From positions 496,001-560,000 of the forward strand of contig NZ_CAXHZC010000003.1 in assembly GCF_964021845.1 (NCBI RefSeq): DNA of 64,000 nt, read 5' to 3'. Under the pieces are notes generated by a model that did no database searches, had not been told where the DNA came from, and saw nothing but the letters and a program-made list of their open reading frames with translations. Source of the DNA: Arcticibacterium sp964021845 (lineage in GTDB: Bacteria; Bacteroidota; Bacteroidia; Cytophagales; Spirosomataceae). The position numbers were made by a program, and so were the translations under genes. This document shows positions 46,367 through 54,417 of this stretch, in pieces (the stretch's first letter is position 1; the number at the start of each line of letters is the position of its first letter).

Positions 46367-46417
46367 AGGGTAGGTTGATGTAATTCTTGACAGCGAATCC
46401 GTCAAAATTGTTCTACC

Positions 46418-46425
46418 CAAATTTA
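46418..46425 (-). promoter_or_regulatory. Candidate -7 element for the esterase operon
   Basis: Minus-strand TAAATTTG matches TAnnTTTG and lies 51 nt before the esterase ATG. No -33 partner was seen. Confidence 0.3.
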
Positions 46426-46550
46426 AGAAGAAAACAGATGCATTAACTATTAAGTAGGCGAATGTAGTCTTTTGAGTGCATGAAGTGGATAAAATACGTC
46501 AGGAGTATAATAATTGCTATTGTCTCGGGTAAATAAACCTTCGCAAAAAG

Positions 46551-47435
46551 TTATTTGAAATCGTCTTTGCGAATAATGTTATTTTGTCTGAGCTCCGCTA
46601 CTTTATTTTCAATTTGAGTATGGTCTACCTCCAAATCTTCAGAGAAGTATACCCAGTCTACTAACTCTTGGTAGCTTCTGGTGCTAGTGTCGTCAAGAAG
46701 GCGACCAGCAATAAACCAAAGGTTAAAAGTGATGCTCATATCTTGTTCGGGGTAATATTCTCCACCATGTGTGGCTCTCAATATGCCATCTACATAATAG
46801 TTAATTTCGCCATTTCCTACGGTAGCACTAACAGTGTGCCAACCTTCAAAGCTTTCGTCAATTTCATCGGTTTTAGAATCTTGAATATATGGAGATTCTT
46901 GATATGTTTCCCATGAGGTCATCCAAAAAGTAGGCTCACCAGAACCCCATCCGCCATTTGGAAGGTATTCTGCAAAATCTAGTTCACTATAATTACTGTC
47001 TAAAGGGTATTCTAAAGGGGAAATGGCAAAGAAAGTTTGATTCACCTCATCTCCATCTATACCTTCTGAAGGACTGTCAAAAAAATGAATCCTAGCTGCG
47101 TATGTTCCTTCAAGATAGGTTTGAGTATGGTAAATTTCGGCTTGATAGGTATTTCTTCCTTCTCCATTCGTAGTAGATGTGAGCCGGAGTAGTTTATTGT
47201 CAGGAATCACTTGGTCATCAATAAAATCAATATTTTCTTCAAGCCAGGTAGTTCCAGACTCTCCTGGTCCACCACGTCCTGTTCTTACGGTCCATCCAAA
47301 ATTTTCTAAAACGGGGTCTGTACTGCTTTCATAGTTGAAATCATCAAACATTATTTTGGCCTGCTGAACAGTAATGCCATCTTTTTCAGTACAGCTGAAT
47401 AATACAAGAATTAGGAATAATGGAAGTCTTGGCAA
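46551..47435 (-). CDS. Glycoside hydrolase family 16 lipoprotein
   Basis: 294 aa. A lipoprotein signal (LFLILVLFSC) is followed by a GH16 jelly-roll domain. The catalytic motif ExDxxE reads SELDFAEYLP. Flanking motifs GTYAARIHFFDSPS and WHTVSATVGNGEINYYVDG are typical. GH16 enzymes cut beta-1,3/1,4-glucans, laminarin, agar or related galactans; specificity cannot be read here. The start is TTG, and no in-frame ATG lies upstream before a stop. The basic N-terminus is short, so the true start may differ by a few codons. Confidence 0.87.
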   Translation of the reverse strand: MPRLPLFLILVLFSCTEKDGITVQQAKIMFDDFNYESSTDPVLENFGWTVRTGRGGPGESGTTWLEENIDFIDDQVIPDNKLLRLTSTTNGEGRNTYQAEIYHTQTYLEGTYAARIHFFDSPSEGIDGDEVNQTFFAISPLEYPLDSNYSELDFAEYLPNGGWGSGEPTFWMTSWETYQESPYIQDSKTDEIDESFEGWHTVSATVGNGEINYYVDGILRATHGGEYYPEQDMSITFNLWFIAGRLLDDTSTRSYQELVDWVYFSEDLEVDHTQIENKVAELRQNNIIRKDDFK

Positions 47436-47822
47436 TTTTTTGAATTTAGGTTGTCGAATAGAGTATACCTGATTTTAGGTAAGCAATAATTTAGCCAAGG
47501 ATGGTTTAATGAAACCTGTAGTTGTGATGATTGACTTTCAAAATTGATTCAAGTTCAAACCAAAAAGGCAAGTAAAACGGTTTGGCTCCAAACCGTTTTA
47601 CCCTAGACCTCCCTGCTGATTGTAACAAAATATGTCTTTGTGTTCGTGAAATTGCTTTATTTAAGTGAAATATATATTGTAAAGATAAGGTTGTTGAGTG
47701 CTTATAATAAGTAGTTTATGTTGTGCTTTTTGAATGCGTTCGGTTTTATTTTAGCATTTACCGCAAGTTTTTTTCAGGAAAGACCTCTAACTAAGAGAAG
47801 AATAATAATTAATAAAGAGAGA
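47436..47822. other. Intergenic stretch of 387 nt, divergent
   Basis: Separates the divergent GH16 and YHYH genes. It contains one near-perfect 30-bp palindrome (listed separately) and no other strong signal. The frame open from 47718 to the YHYH gene looks like an extension upstream of its real ATG at 47823. Confidence 0.5.
47572..47601. repeat. Perfect 14-bp inverted repeat with 2-nt centre
   Basis: GTAAAACGGTTTGG (47572-47585) then CT and CCAAACCGTTTTAC (47588-47601). There is no T-run after it on either strand, so it is not a standard terminator. It may be an operator for GH16 or the YHYH operon, or an RNA hairpin. Confidence 0.75.
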
Positions 47823-48569
47823 ATGAGAAATTTAGTAATAACCACTGCTGTTGCCCTTACGGGTTTGTTTACCTTTTCAGGCTGTGATGATAATAGTGAA
47901 GATCCTGTAGCCGATGTCACAAGTAGCTTGAGTGCTGCTTTTGCTGAATTCGATGAAGACAATACGGACATTTATTTAGATGGTTCTAATGTAGTTATTG
48001 AAACCAATGGCTTGCCAAATCATACTACACCTTACTGGGGTGAAGGAAATGCTTTATATGTAGAACCTCAAGAGGGCTTTGTGTCTACGCCAAGTCTACT
48101 TACAGGATATGATGGCTATGCTACGCTAACAGTTTCAGCTAATCCTGCTAAAGCATCTAAAACCACAGCGACCAGTTTAGGGGCAATTGGGATTGCGGTA
48201 AGTGGTGCTGCCATTTTTAATGACCAAGAAGGAAATGGTGCTTTAAGCCAAGCGGCAGTAAGTTTGGACTATTCTGGTGCCCACATTGGTCCAGCCGAAT
48301 ACCATTATCATACGGAACCTGAAGCTTGGACAAAAGACGACGAAAACCTTGTTGGAATTATTGCCGACGGCTTTTTTATCTATGGAAGGAAATGTAACTC
48401 AACAGGCACTTACCCTACAGACTTAGATGAGTCGGGAGGTCATACTTCTACTACGCAGCACTCTACGGAAGCTCTTTATCATTACCACATAGAAAACGAG
48501 CTTTATATAAATAAGTACTATATAATTTTCCCAGGAGCTTATCAAGGAACACCAAGTTCAATAAGATGA
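47823..48569 (+). CDS. YHYH-domain lipoprotein
   Basis: 248 aa from ATG 47823. A lipoprotein signal ends LFTFSGC, followed by acidic residues (DDNSED), a surface-lipoprotein-like start. The YHYH domain shows AEYHYHTEPEAW and ALYHYHIENELY, with IIADGFFIYG between. The family is of unknown function but its His/Tyr pairs suggest metal binding. The stop overlaps the start of the MORN gene by 4 nt, and an SCO gene follows; a copper-related role is inference. Confidence 0.85.
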   Translation: MRNLVITTAVALTGLFTFSGCDDNSEDPVADVTSSLSAAFAEFDEDNTDIYLDGSNVVIETNGLPNHTTPYWGEGNALYVEPQEGFVSTPSLLTGYDGYATLTVSANPAKASKTTATSLGAIGIAVSGAAIFNDQEGNGALSQAAVSLDYSGAHIGPAEYHYHTEPEAWTKDDENLVGIIADGFFIYGRKCNSTGTYPTDLDESGGHTSTTQHSTEALYHYHIENELYINKYYIIFPGAYQGTPSSIR

Positions 48570-49135
48570 TTATGATTTCCATTTTCTCATTGTGGGTTCT
48601 TTTTGGATGGCAGAGTCTGTCTGCTGAAATTTCTGTTCCAAATATTGAAATTGAGGAGGATAAACTGCTATTGAATCAGAATAAAGGTCAATGGCTTTTA
48701 GATGGCAAAGCTTACAGTGGTTATGCGGTAAAGCTTTATCCAGACGGTTCATTGAAAGAAAAGAAATCTTTCTATAAGGGCAAAAAAGAGGGGTTAGTTC
48801 AGAAATGGGACACGGCAGGCACTTTAAGATATGAGGCGAAGTTTAGCTCAAATAAAAGAGAAGGTGTGTCAAAAGCATGGTCTAAAGACGGTGTTTTAGT
48901 GTCAGAATCTAATTTTCTTAATGGCGTGGTTCATGGAGTGCAAAGGAAATGGTACCCAAGTGGTAAGATTTTCAAGAAAATGAATATTGTCAATGGTCAG
49001 GAGGAAGGCTTACAGCAAGTTTGGTGGGAAAATGGGAAGCTTTATGTGAATTATGAAGCTAAAAACGGAAGGATTTTTGGCTTGAAACGTTCCGCTTTAT
49101 GTTATGAATTGCAAAATGAAATTGTTCAGAAGTAA
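48566..49135 (+). CDS. Exported MORN-repeat protein (YwqK-like)
   Basis: 189 aa with a signal-like N-terminus (MIMISIFSLWVLFGWQSLSA). Five to six MORN_2 repeats follow: GYAVKLYPDGSLKEKKSFYKG, GLVQKWDTAGTLRYEAKF, GVSKAWSKDGVLVSESNF, GVQRKWYPSGKIFKK, GLQQVWWENGKLYVNY. Database labels such as 'YwqK antitoxin' are not supported here; no toxin gene is adjacent. It overlaps both neighbours, implying coupled translation. Confidence 0.85.
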   Translation: MIMISIFSLWVLFGWQSLSAEISVPNIEIEEDKLLLNQNKGQWLLDGKAYSGYAVKLYPDGSLKEKKSFYKGKKEGLVQKWDTAGTLRYEAKFSSNKREGVSKAWSKDGVLVSESNFLNGVVHGVQRKWYPSGKIFKKMNIVNGQEEGLQQVWWENGKLYVNYEAKNGRIFGLKRSALCYELQNEIVQK

Positions 49136-49778
49136 ATATCTTGTTCTTATTCTCTTGGGTCTAGCTTCTTGTAAGGAAGAGGGGACGCAAAATGGAAGTA
49201 GGGTAGAAGAGCTTCCTTATTTTGAAGAGGCTTCCTTTACGCCTCAATGGATAAGTTTGGATGCCGATTCGCTGAATGACTTTCATGTTATTCCAGCGTT
49301 TTCATTAATAAATCAGGAAGGCGACTCCGTTAGTCAGGAATCATTGGAAGGGAAGGTTTATGTAGCCAATTTCTTCTTTACTAGCTGTCCGGGTATTTGT
49401 CCTCAGATGAACGACAATATGGGAATGCTTCAAGAAGAGTTTATAGATGATGACCAAGTTATGCTTATTTCTCATTCGGTCACGCCAGACAGAGACACAG
49501 TTGAAAAACTAAAGGCTTATGCGGCAAAAAGAAATATAAATAGCAAGAAGTGGTATTTGCTGACAGGAGAAAGGCATGAGATCTATAATTTAGGAAGGAA
49601 CGCCTATTTTGTAGAAGAGAATATGGGCATAGAAAAGACCGTGGACGACTTCTTACATACGGAAAATTTTGTTCTCATTGATAAAAATAAGCACATCAGA
49701 GGAATTTACAACGGACTGAATAAGACGTCAGTTAACCAGCTGATTGCTGATATAAAAACACTAGAAGGAGAAATTTGA
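49116..49778 (+). CDS. SCO-family thioredoxin-like copper protein
   Basis: About 220 aa from ATG 49116 (an ATG at 49104 is also possible; both lie inside the end of the MORN gene). A lipoprotein signal ends GLASC. The SCO core shows copper ligands CPGIC in FFFTSCPGICPQM and the conserved His in DFLHTENFVLID, with SVTPDRDTVEKLKAYA between. SCO proteins deliver copper to cytochrome oxidase or act in thiol redox control. It ends at a strong terminator. Confidence 0.92.
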   Translation: MKLFRSKYLVLILLGLASCKEEGTQNGSRVEELPYFEEASFTPQWISLDADSLNDFHVIPAFSLINQEGDSVSQESLEGKVYVANFFFTSCPGICPQMNDNMGMLQEEFIDDDQVMLISHSVTPDRDTVEKLKAYAAKRNINSKKWYLLTGERHEIYNLGRNAYFVEENMGIEKTVDDFLHTENFVLIDKNKHIRGIYNGLNKTSVNQLIADIKTLEGEI

Positions 49779-49811
49779 TACGGTAAAGGTTTTTTAGGTC
49801 TTTACCGTATC
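49777..49811. terminator. Bidirectional terminator between SCO and oxidoreductase genes
   Basis: Perfect 12-bp stem GATACGGTAAAG (49777-49788) with CTTTACCGTATC (49800-49811) and an 11-nt loop, placed between convergent stops. The trailing T-tract is weak (CTTTATT), so confidence is moderate. Confidence 0.7.
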
Positions 49812-49815
49812 TTTA

Positions 49816-50928
49816 TTAAAGCATAATTTTCTTTCCGCCAGCTTCTGCCGACTCATAAATGGCGGTAATGATTTTCATATCTTTCAAACCTTCCACACCA
49901 GAGCAGTGGTCTGGCATAGGGTCTGAGCTTAGGAATAACTTACCCATTCCGTTCATTTGATATGTTTGGTGGTATACTACTGGCATATCCATTTTACCTT
50001 TTGAAGTGTTTCCTACAATAGGTCCATAGCTAAAAGCAGGGCCCATTTCTACCCAACCTTTATCACCATACGCCTGAAATTTTTCTACGTTGGTATTATA
50101 ACTAGTGAAGCCCGTGAAAACAGTATCATCAGGAAACTCCATGTGCCATGAAACGGATTCTTCTACTTCGCTGAATCGAGCTTTATCGGTAACAGGGCCA
50201 AAGTGAGCTACTACAGAGCGAGGTTCCATTCCTTTGGTATATCTGGCGGCATTGATGCTGTAAATTCCTACATCCATCAGAGGGCCTCCTCCGCCTAATT
50301 CTTTGTTCAAACGCCACATTTTTGGATCGCCAGCAGTCCAGCCAAACATACTTTGGATATAATTTAACTTACCAAAAGTCTTTTCTCTGCCGTATCGCAT
50401 AAGTTCTAGGTTGAAAGGCTCAAAATGACATCTATAACCTACCGCCAGTTTTACATTATTATCGGCACAAGCTTTTATCATATCCATACACTCTTTCACT
50501 GTATTTGCCATTGGCTTTTCGGTAATTACGTGTTTACCTGCATTGGCGGCCTTGATAGAGTATTCGGCGTGCATGCCATTTGGAAGGCAAACATATACTA
50601 CGTCAATATCAGGGCAGTTTGATAGATTAGCATAGTTGTCATAGTTAAGTATATTTTCATCCTTAAGGTTATACTTTTCTTTTAATGCAGGAATTTTTGA
50701 GGGCGTTCCTGTTACTATACCTTTTAATTCCCAATACGGAGATTCGTCAATACCTGGAAGGATTTTATGTACGGCATAGTAACCAAGGCCCACTAAAGCT
50801 ATGCCTAACTTTTTGCCATCATAAGTTTCACTAGGCTGTGTTTGTCCTTTGTTTGATAAGAAGGGAAGGGCTATAGCACCACCACCCATTTTCTTAATAA
50901 ACGACCGTCTGTTTTCTTCAATACTCAT
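49816..50928 (-). CDS. Gfo/Idh/MocA-family oxidoreductase, Tat-exported
   Basis: 370 aa from ATG 50928, which gives MSIEENRRSFIKKMGGGA, a Tat-type signal; a GTG further up lacks support. The NAD(P)-binding fold shows GIALVGLGYYAVHKI, and the catalytic EKPMANT motif is present, followed by GYRCHFEP and a GGGPLMDVGIY region. This glucose-fructose-oxidoreductase-like class is exported folded with its cofactor. The substrate is probably a sugar. It is single-gene and convergent with the SCO operon. Confidence 0.9.
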   Translation of the reverse strand: MSIEENRRSFIKKMGGGAIALPFLSNKGQTQPSETYDGKKLGIALVGLGYYAVHKILPGIDESPYWELKGIVTGTPSKIPALKEKYNLKDENILNYDNYANLSNCPDIDVVYVCLPNGMHAEYSIKAANAGKHVITEKPMANTVKECMDMIKACADNNVKLAVGYRCHFEPFNLELMRYGREKTFGKLNYIQSMFGWTAGDPKMWRLNKELGGGGPLMDVGIYSINAARYTKGMEPRSVVAHFGPVTDKARFSEVEESVSWHMEFPDDTVFTGFTSYNTNVEKFQAYGDKGWVEMGPAFSYGPIVGNTSKGKMDMPVVYHQTYQMNGMGKLFLSSDPMPDHCSGVEGLKDMKIITAIYESAEAGGKKIML

Positions 50929-50982
50929 TTCGAAGGGTTTGTTTAGGTTGAAATCTGTCACAAATTAGTAAAAATAATGGCC

Positions 50983-50990
50983 TATTTTTG
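50983..50990 (+). promoter_or_regulatory. Candidate -7 element for the LOG gene
   Basis: TATTTTTG lies 31 nt before the ATG at 51022. It supports that ATG as the start, because a frame opening at 50977 would begin before the promoter. Confidence 0.45.
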
Positions 50991-51021
50991 GGCAAATGAT
51001 GATAAAATAAAAAGAACAGCC

Positions 51022-51603
51022 ATGAAATCAGTTTTGGTGTATTGCGGAGCAAACCCAGGTTTAAACCCAGTTTATAAAGAAACGGCAGTAGCCTTAGGTA
51101 AAGAGTTAGCAAAAAGAGGTATTAGGCTAATTTATGGTGGTGGTAGTTTAGGTTTAATGGGTACAATTGCCAACACGGTTTTAGAGAACGGGGGAGAGGT
51201 AGTTGGTATAATTCCTTCCTTTTTAGATAAAATGGAGGTCGGCCACCCAAACTTAACTGAAACTCATGTGGTGGAAACCATGCATGAGCGTAAGGCTCTT
51301 ATGGAGAAGATGTGTGACGGAATTATCACGCTTCCAGGTGGCTTTGGAAGTATGGATGAACTTTTTGAGATTCTTTCTTGGGCACAGTTAGGCCTACATA
51401 AAAAGCCAGTAGGCCTTTTAAATATCAATGGCTTTTATGAGCCGCTAATAGCACAGTTGGATTTAATGGTTAGGGAAGGCTTTTTAAAACAAACGAACCG
51501 AGAAATTGTTCAAATCTCAGGTTCGATTGAAGGGGTTTTTGAATTAATGTATGCTTATACTCCCGAATTAAGTCCAAAATGGCTAGACAGGGAGAATATT
51601 TAG
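51022..51603 (+). CDS. LOG-family nucleoside 5'-monophosphate phosphoribohydrolase
   Basis: 193 aa beginning MKSVLVYCGANPG. The LOG signature PGGFGSMDELFE and YGGGSLGLMGTIA nucleotide-binding loop are intact. Family enzymes release free bases, such as cytokinins or adenine, from nucleotides; the native bacterial substrate is unclear. The stop overlaps the convergent small-lipoprotein stop by 4 nt. Confidence 0.92.
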   Translation: MKSVLVYCGANPGLNPVYKETAVALGKELAKRGIRLIYGGGSLGLMGTIANTVLENGGEVVGIIPSFLDKMEVGHPNLTETHVVETMHERKALMEKMCDGIITLPGGFGSMDELFEILSWAQLGLHKKPVGLLNINGFYEPLIAQLDLMVREGFLKQTNREIVQISGSIEGVFELMYAYTPELSPKWLDRENI

Positions 51604-51857
51604 AATTGAGAACAGTCTAAATCTTCATAGGTAGAAGCGTCAACACCTAAACCTATTGTACAGCCTTTAACAGCAGCCTCTAACGTTGTTTTTACTGTTT
51701 CACAATTTGCTTGAGTTTGTGCACTTACAAAAACGGATATGGCATTACTATAATCCTCTGCTTTTTTATCACAATTGTTAGCAGGGTTTAAAACGGAAGC
51801 TTTTTTACAGCCCAAAGAAAAGCAGGCTAATAAGCCTAAAAGTAAAACGGGTTTCAT
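51600..51857 (-). CDS. Small lipoprotein, paralogue A
   Basis: 85 aa, lipobox LACFSLGC. The mature part has a CDKKAEDYSNAISVFVSAQTQANCETVKTTLEAAVKG pattern: two spaced cysteines within a helical hairpin. It is clearly related to the next gene by the order C-x-KK, Y, I, F, NCE-VK and a conserved end ESxDC-like region. No known family was recognised. Seems restricted to this gene pair in the window. Confidence 0.65.
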   Translation of the reverse strand: MKPVLLLGLLACFSLGCKKASVLNPANNCDKKAEDYSNAISVFVSAQTQANCETVKTTLEAAVKGCTIGLGVDASTYEDLDCSQF

Positions 51858-51882
51858 GAAAAATAAAGTTTAGTCTGATAAG

Positions 51883-52158
51883 TTAGTTGTAATCGTTACA
51901 GTCAAAATCATTCTGAAACTCTTCATACGCTTCCCTGTCGGTTACAGCCAATGCGGTACAGCTTTTATATAGTTTATTTATTGAGCTTTTTACCGCTTCG
52001 CAGTTTCCTTTTGTTTGGTTATTTATAAAGGTGCTAATGTCTTCAGAATACCTTACAGTATCGGCAGCACAAGACAACGGACCTCCTTTTTTCTTGCAAC
52101 TTGATAAAGCAAGGGTTAAGGTACCTATTAGAAGAAGCGAGAGAAATTTGGTTTTCAT
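51883..52158 (-). CDS. Small lipoprotein, paralogue B
   Basis: 91 aa with lipobox TLALSSC. The mature core CAADTVRYSEDISTFINNQ, then KGNCEAVKSSINKLYKSC, aligns with paralogue A by eye over about 60 residues. The conserved cysteines probably form one or two disulfides. The genes lie 25 nt apart, so tandem duplication is likely. Function unknown. Confidence 0.65.
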   Translation of the reverse strand: MKTKFLSLLLIGTLTLALSSCKKKGGPLSCAADTVRYSEDISTFINNQTKGNCEAVKSSINKLYKSCTALAVTDREAYEEFQNDFDCNDYN

Positions 52159-52227
52159 TTATTTGAATTGATTTGAAGCCAAATTTATCCTAAAATGAAT
52201 CCCACCTCCAAATAAAATGTGAGTGTT

Positions 52228-53079
52228 TTATTTAACGGCTTTTAGGCTTAAGTCCAAACTTTTGATACTGTGGGTAAGATATCCCATAGAAGCATAGTCA
52301 ATGCCGCAGTCGGCGTAAGAACGGATAGTTTCAGGAGTAATGCCGCCAGAGGACTCTACAGGAAAACGGCCATCAATAATAGCAATGGCCTTTCTAGTGT
52401 CTATATAGTTAAAGTTGTCAAGCATGATTCTTACCACGCCTCCTATTTCTAAAACCTCTTCTAACTCTTTAAAGTCTCTTACTTCTACTTCTATAGGCAA
52501 ATCTCTTCCCGTGTCCTTTAAGTACTTTTGGGCAGAGAGCATGGCGTTTTTGATACCACCGGCATAATCCACATGATTGTCTTTTATAAGTATCATGTCA
52601 TAAAGCCCAGTTCTGTGGTTTACACCACCACCTATTTTCACCGCCCATTTCTCTGGTAAGCGGAAGTTAGGCGTAGTTTTTCTGGTATCGAGCACTTTGC
52701 ATTTAGTGCCTTCTAGCTTTTTGACAATAGCTTTTGTGGTAGTCGCTATCCCGCTCATGCGTTGCATGCAGTTTAATACTAACCTTTCAGCGGTAAGAAT
52801 AGACTGATCTTTTCCGGTCACATAAAAAGCGATGTCGCCATATTTGATTTCATCACCATCATTAAGTAAAATTTCTAATTCAAGTTCAGGGTCTACTTCT
52901 TTAAAAATGGCTTTGGCTAGTTCTATTCCAGCTAAAATACCATCGTCTTTCACCAACAATTTTGCTTTGCCCTGTGCATTTGCCGGAACTGTAGATAGCG
53001 AGGTATGGTCTCCGTCGCCTACGTCTTCTCTCAATGCTGCTTGAATAAATGCTTTTACCTCTTCTGGTTTGATTTCCAT
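52228..53079 (-). CDS. nadC: Nicotinate-nucleotide pyrophosphorylase (quinolinate phosphoribosyltransferase)
   Basis: 283 aa from ATG 53079. Makes nicotinate mononucleotide from quinolinate and PRPP in NAD synthesis. Motifs include LREDVGDGDHTS, LVLNCMQRMSGIATTT, LDTRKTTPNFRLPEKWAVKIGGG, HRTGLYDMILIKDNH and the C-terminal VESSGGITPE. The 8-residue upstream extension is not conserved. Confidence 0.95.
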   Translation of the reverse strand: MEIKPEEVKAFIQAALREDVGDGDHTSLSTVPANAQGKAKLLVKDDGILAGIELAKAIFKEVDPELELEILLNDGDEIKYGDIAFYVTGKDQSILTAERLVLNCMQRMSGIATTTKAIVKKLEGTKCKVLDTRKTTPNFRLPEKWAVKIGGGVNHRTGLYDMILIKDNHVDYAGGIKNAMLSAQKYLKDTGRDLPIEVEVRDFKELEEVLEIGGVVRIMLDNFNYIDTRKAIAIIDGRFPVESSGGITPETIRSYADCGIDYASMGYLTHSIKSLDLSLKAVK

Positions 53080-53151
53080 TTTGTCTTTTTTATTGCTTCG
53101 CAATTTGTAGAAAAAAAACGATTTCTGTTAATTATTGATTTATGAAAAAAT

Positions 53152-53191
53152 GACAAAGTCTTTGTCGGTAAATTGACTTAAAATACTTTTG
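53152..53191 (+). promoter_or_regulatory. tadA promoter with overlapping palindrome
   Basis: TTTG at 53161-53164, 19-nt spacer, TACTTTTG at 53184-53191: an exact consensus match. The perfect 15-nt palindrome GACAAAGTCTTTGTC (53152-53166) overlaps the -33 box and may be an operator. Only 4 nt separate the -7 box from the tadA ATG. Confidence 0.65.
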
Positions 53192-53195
53192 AGTC

Positions 53196-53654
53196 ATGAA
53201 ACAATCTTACCCTCTTTTTTCCCACGAATATTTTATGTCAAAAGCCATGGACTTGGCTCATCAAGCTTTTGAAGAAAGGGAGGTACCCGTAGGGGCAATA
53301 GTGGTAACGGAGCAAAATCAGATTATAGGAAAAGGTTATAACCAAACGGAAAGGCTAAAAGATGTTACAGCTCACGCGGAGGTCTTAGCAATTACTGCAG
53401 CCGCAAATCATCTAGATGCAAAATATTTAAGAGAATGCAGGCTTTATGTAACCCTGGAGCCCTGTGTGATGTGTGCAGGAGCTTTGGCTTGGAGCCAGGT
53501 AGACCATATTATTTTTGGAGCAAACGATGTAAAAAGAGGCTACTCAAAATATTCTAAGGCTATCATAAATGCTAAAAAGGAAATCACCTCAGGAGTGCTG
53601 GCTACAGAGTCAGAACAGCTTATAAAGCAATTTTTTGAACAATTGCGAACATAA
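53196..53654 (+). CDS. tadA: tRNA-specific adenosine deaminase
   Basis: 152 aa zinc deaminase, likely converting A34 to inosine in tRNA-Arg. Active-site motifs HAEVLAI and PCVMCAGALAWSQ are intact. The start at 53196 is supported by the HEYFMSKAMDLAHQAFEEREVPVGA block, which is conserved from its first residues in relatives. The promoter spacing suggests a leaderless or nearly leaderless message. Confidence 0.93.
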   Translation: MKQSYPLFSHEYFMSKAMDLAHQAFEEREVPVGAIVVTEQNQIIGKGYNQTERLKDVTAHAEVLAITAAANHLDAKYLRECRLYVTLEPCVMCAGALAWSQVDHIIFGANDVKRGYSKYSKAIINAKKEITSGVLATESEQLIKQFFEQLRT

Positions 53655-53715
53655 TGAGCATTGATTCCGTTATCCTACTAGAACAGTAAATTAGAAAACT
53701 TAAAATAATAATAAT

Positions 53716-54330
53716 ATGGCTTTTGAACTTCCAGCATTACCATTTGCAAACGATGCATTAGAACCTCATTTTGATGCAATGACTATGGAGATACACCACG
53801 ACCGTCATCATAACGGATATGTGAATAATCTTAATAACGCCATTGCAGGTACAGATTTAGAAGGAAAGACTATAGAAGAAATTTTAGCTGTAGCAGGTGC
53901 TAGTGGTGCAGCAGTGAGAAACAATGGAGGAGGTCACTATAACCACTCTCTATTCTGGTCAATCTTAGCTCCTCAGGGAGTAGGTGGAAACCTTTCTGGA
54001 CCTTTAAAGGCTGCTATCATTGAAACATTTGGTTCTGTAGATGAGTTTAAAGCGGAATTCAAAAAAGCTGCTGGAACACGTTTTGGTTCTGGATGGGCTT
54101 GGTTAGGCGTTAAAGCTGACGGTTCTCTTTGTGTATGTTCTTCTCCAAACCAAGATAATCCTTTAATGGATGTAGCTGAGTGCCCATGTACTCCTATTTT
54201 AGGTCTTGATGTTTGGGAGCACGCATACTACTTAAAGTATCAAAACAAGCGTCCTGATTACATTGACGCGTTTTGGACTGTAGTAAACTGGAACGCAGTA
54301 GAAGAGCGTTATGCCGCTGCAAAGGGATAA
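53716..54330 (+). CDS. sodB: Iron/manganese superoxide dismutase
   Basis: 204 aa, the usual length. Metal ligands: His in MEIHHDRHH, His in HYNHSLFW, Asp and His in LDVWEHAYY. Destroys superoxide in the cytoplasm. Fe or Mn preference cannot be fixed by eye; NGGGHYNHS favours the Fe/Mn family without distinguishing the two. It is followed by a terminator. Confidence 0.96.
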   Translation: MAFELPALPFANDALEPHFDAMTMEIHHDRHHNGYVNNLNNAIAGTDLEGKTIEEILAVAGASGAAVRNNGGGHYNHSLFWSILAPQGVGGNLSGPLKAAIIETFGSVDEFKAEFKKAAGTRFGSGWAWLGVKADGSLCVCSSPNQDNPLMDVAECPCTPILGLDVWEHAYYLKYQNKRPDYIDAFWTVVNWNAVEERYAAAKG

Positions 54331-54351
54331 TAATAAGCCTTAAGATATATG

Positions 54352-54377
54352 AAAGCTCGGCCCTTGGTCGGGCTTTT
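54352..54377 (+). terminator. Terminator after sodB
   Basis: Stem AAGCTCGGCC with GGTCGGGCTT (two G-T pairs, 3-nt loop) followed by a T-run. It lies upstream of the next small gene, so a frame reading through it from 54349 is not the real start. Confidence 0.75.
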
Positions 54378-54417
54378 TTTGTTGAAAAATGGTCAAAATT
54401 TTACTAGCTTTATTTTC

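Noticed and set aside
47718..47822. Longer N-terminus for the YHYH protein
   Set aside because: ATG 47823 gives a clean lipoprotein signal; the upstream part gives a second unrelated hydrophobic stretch.
48566..49135. MORN protein as a toxin-antitoxin antitoxin
   Set aside because: The YwqK antitoxin label is an inherited database name. The protein is exported and no toxin lies beside it.
54349..54417. Longer N-terminus for the small gene at 54418
   Set aside because: It would translate through the sodB terminator hairpin and T-run.
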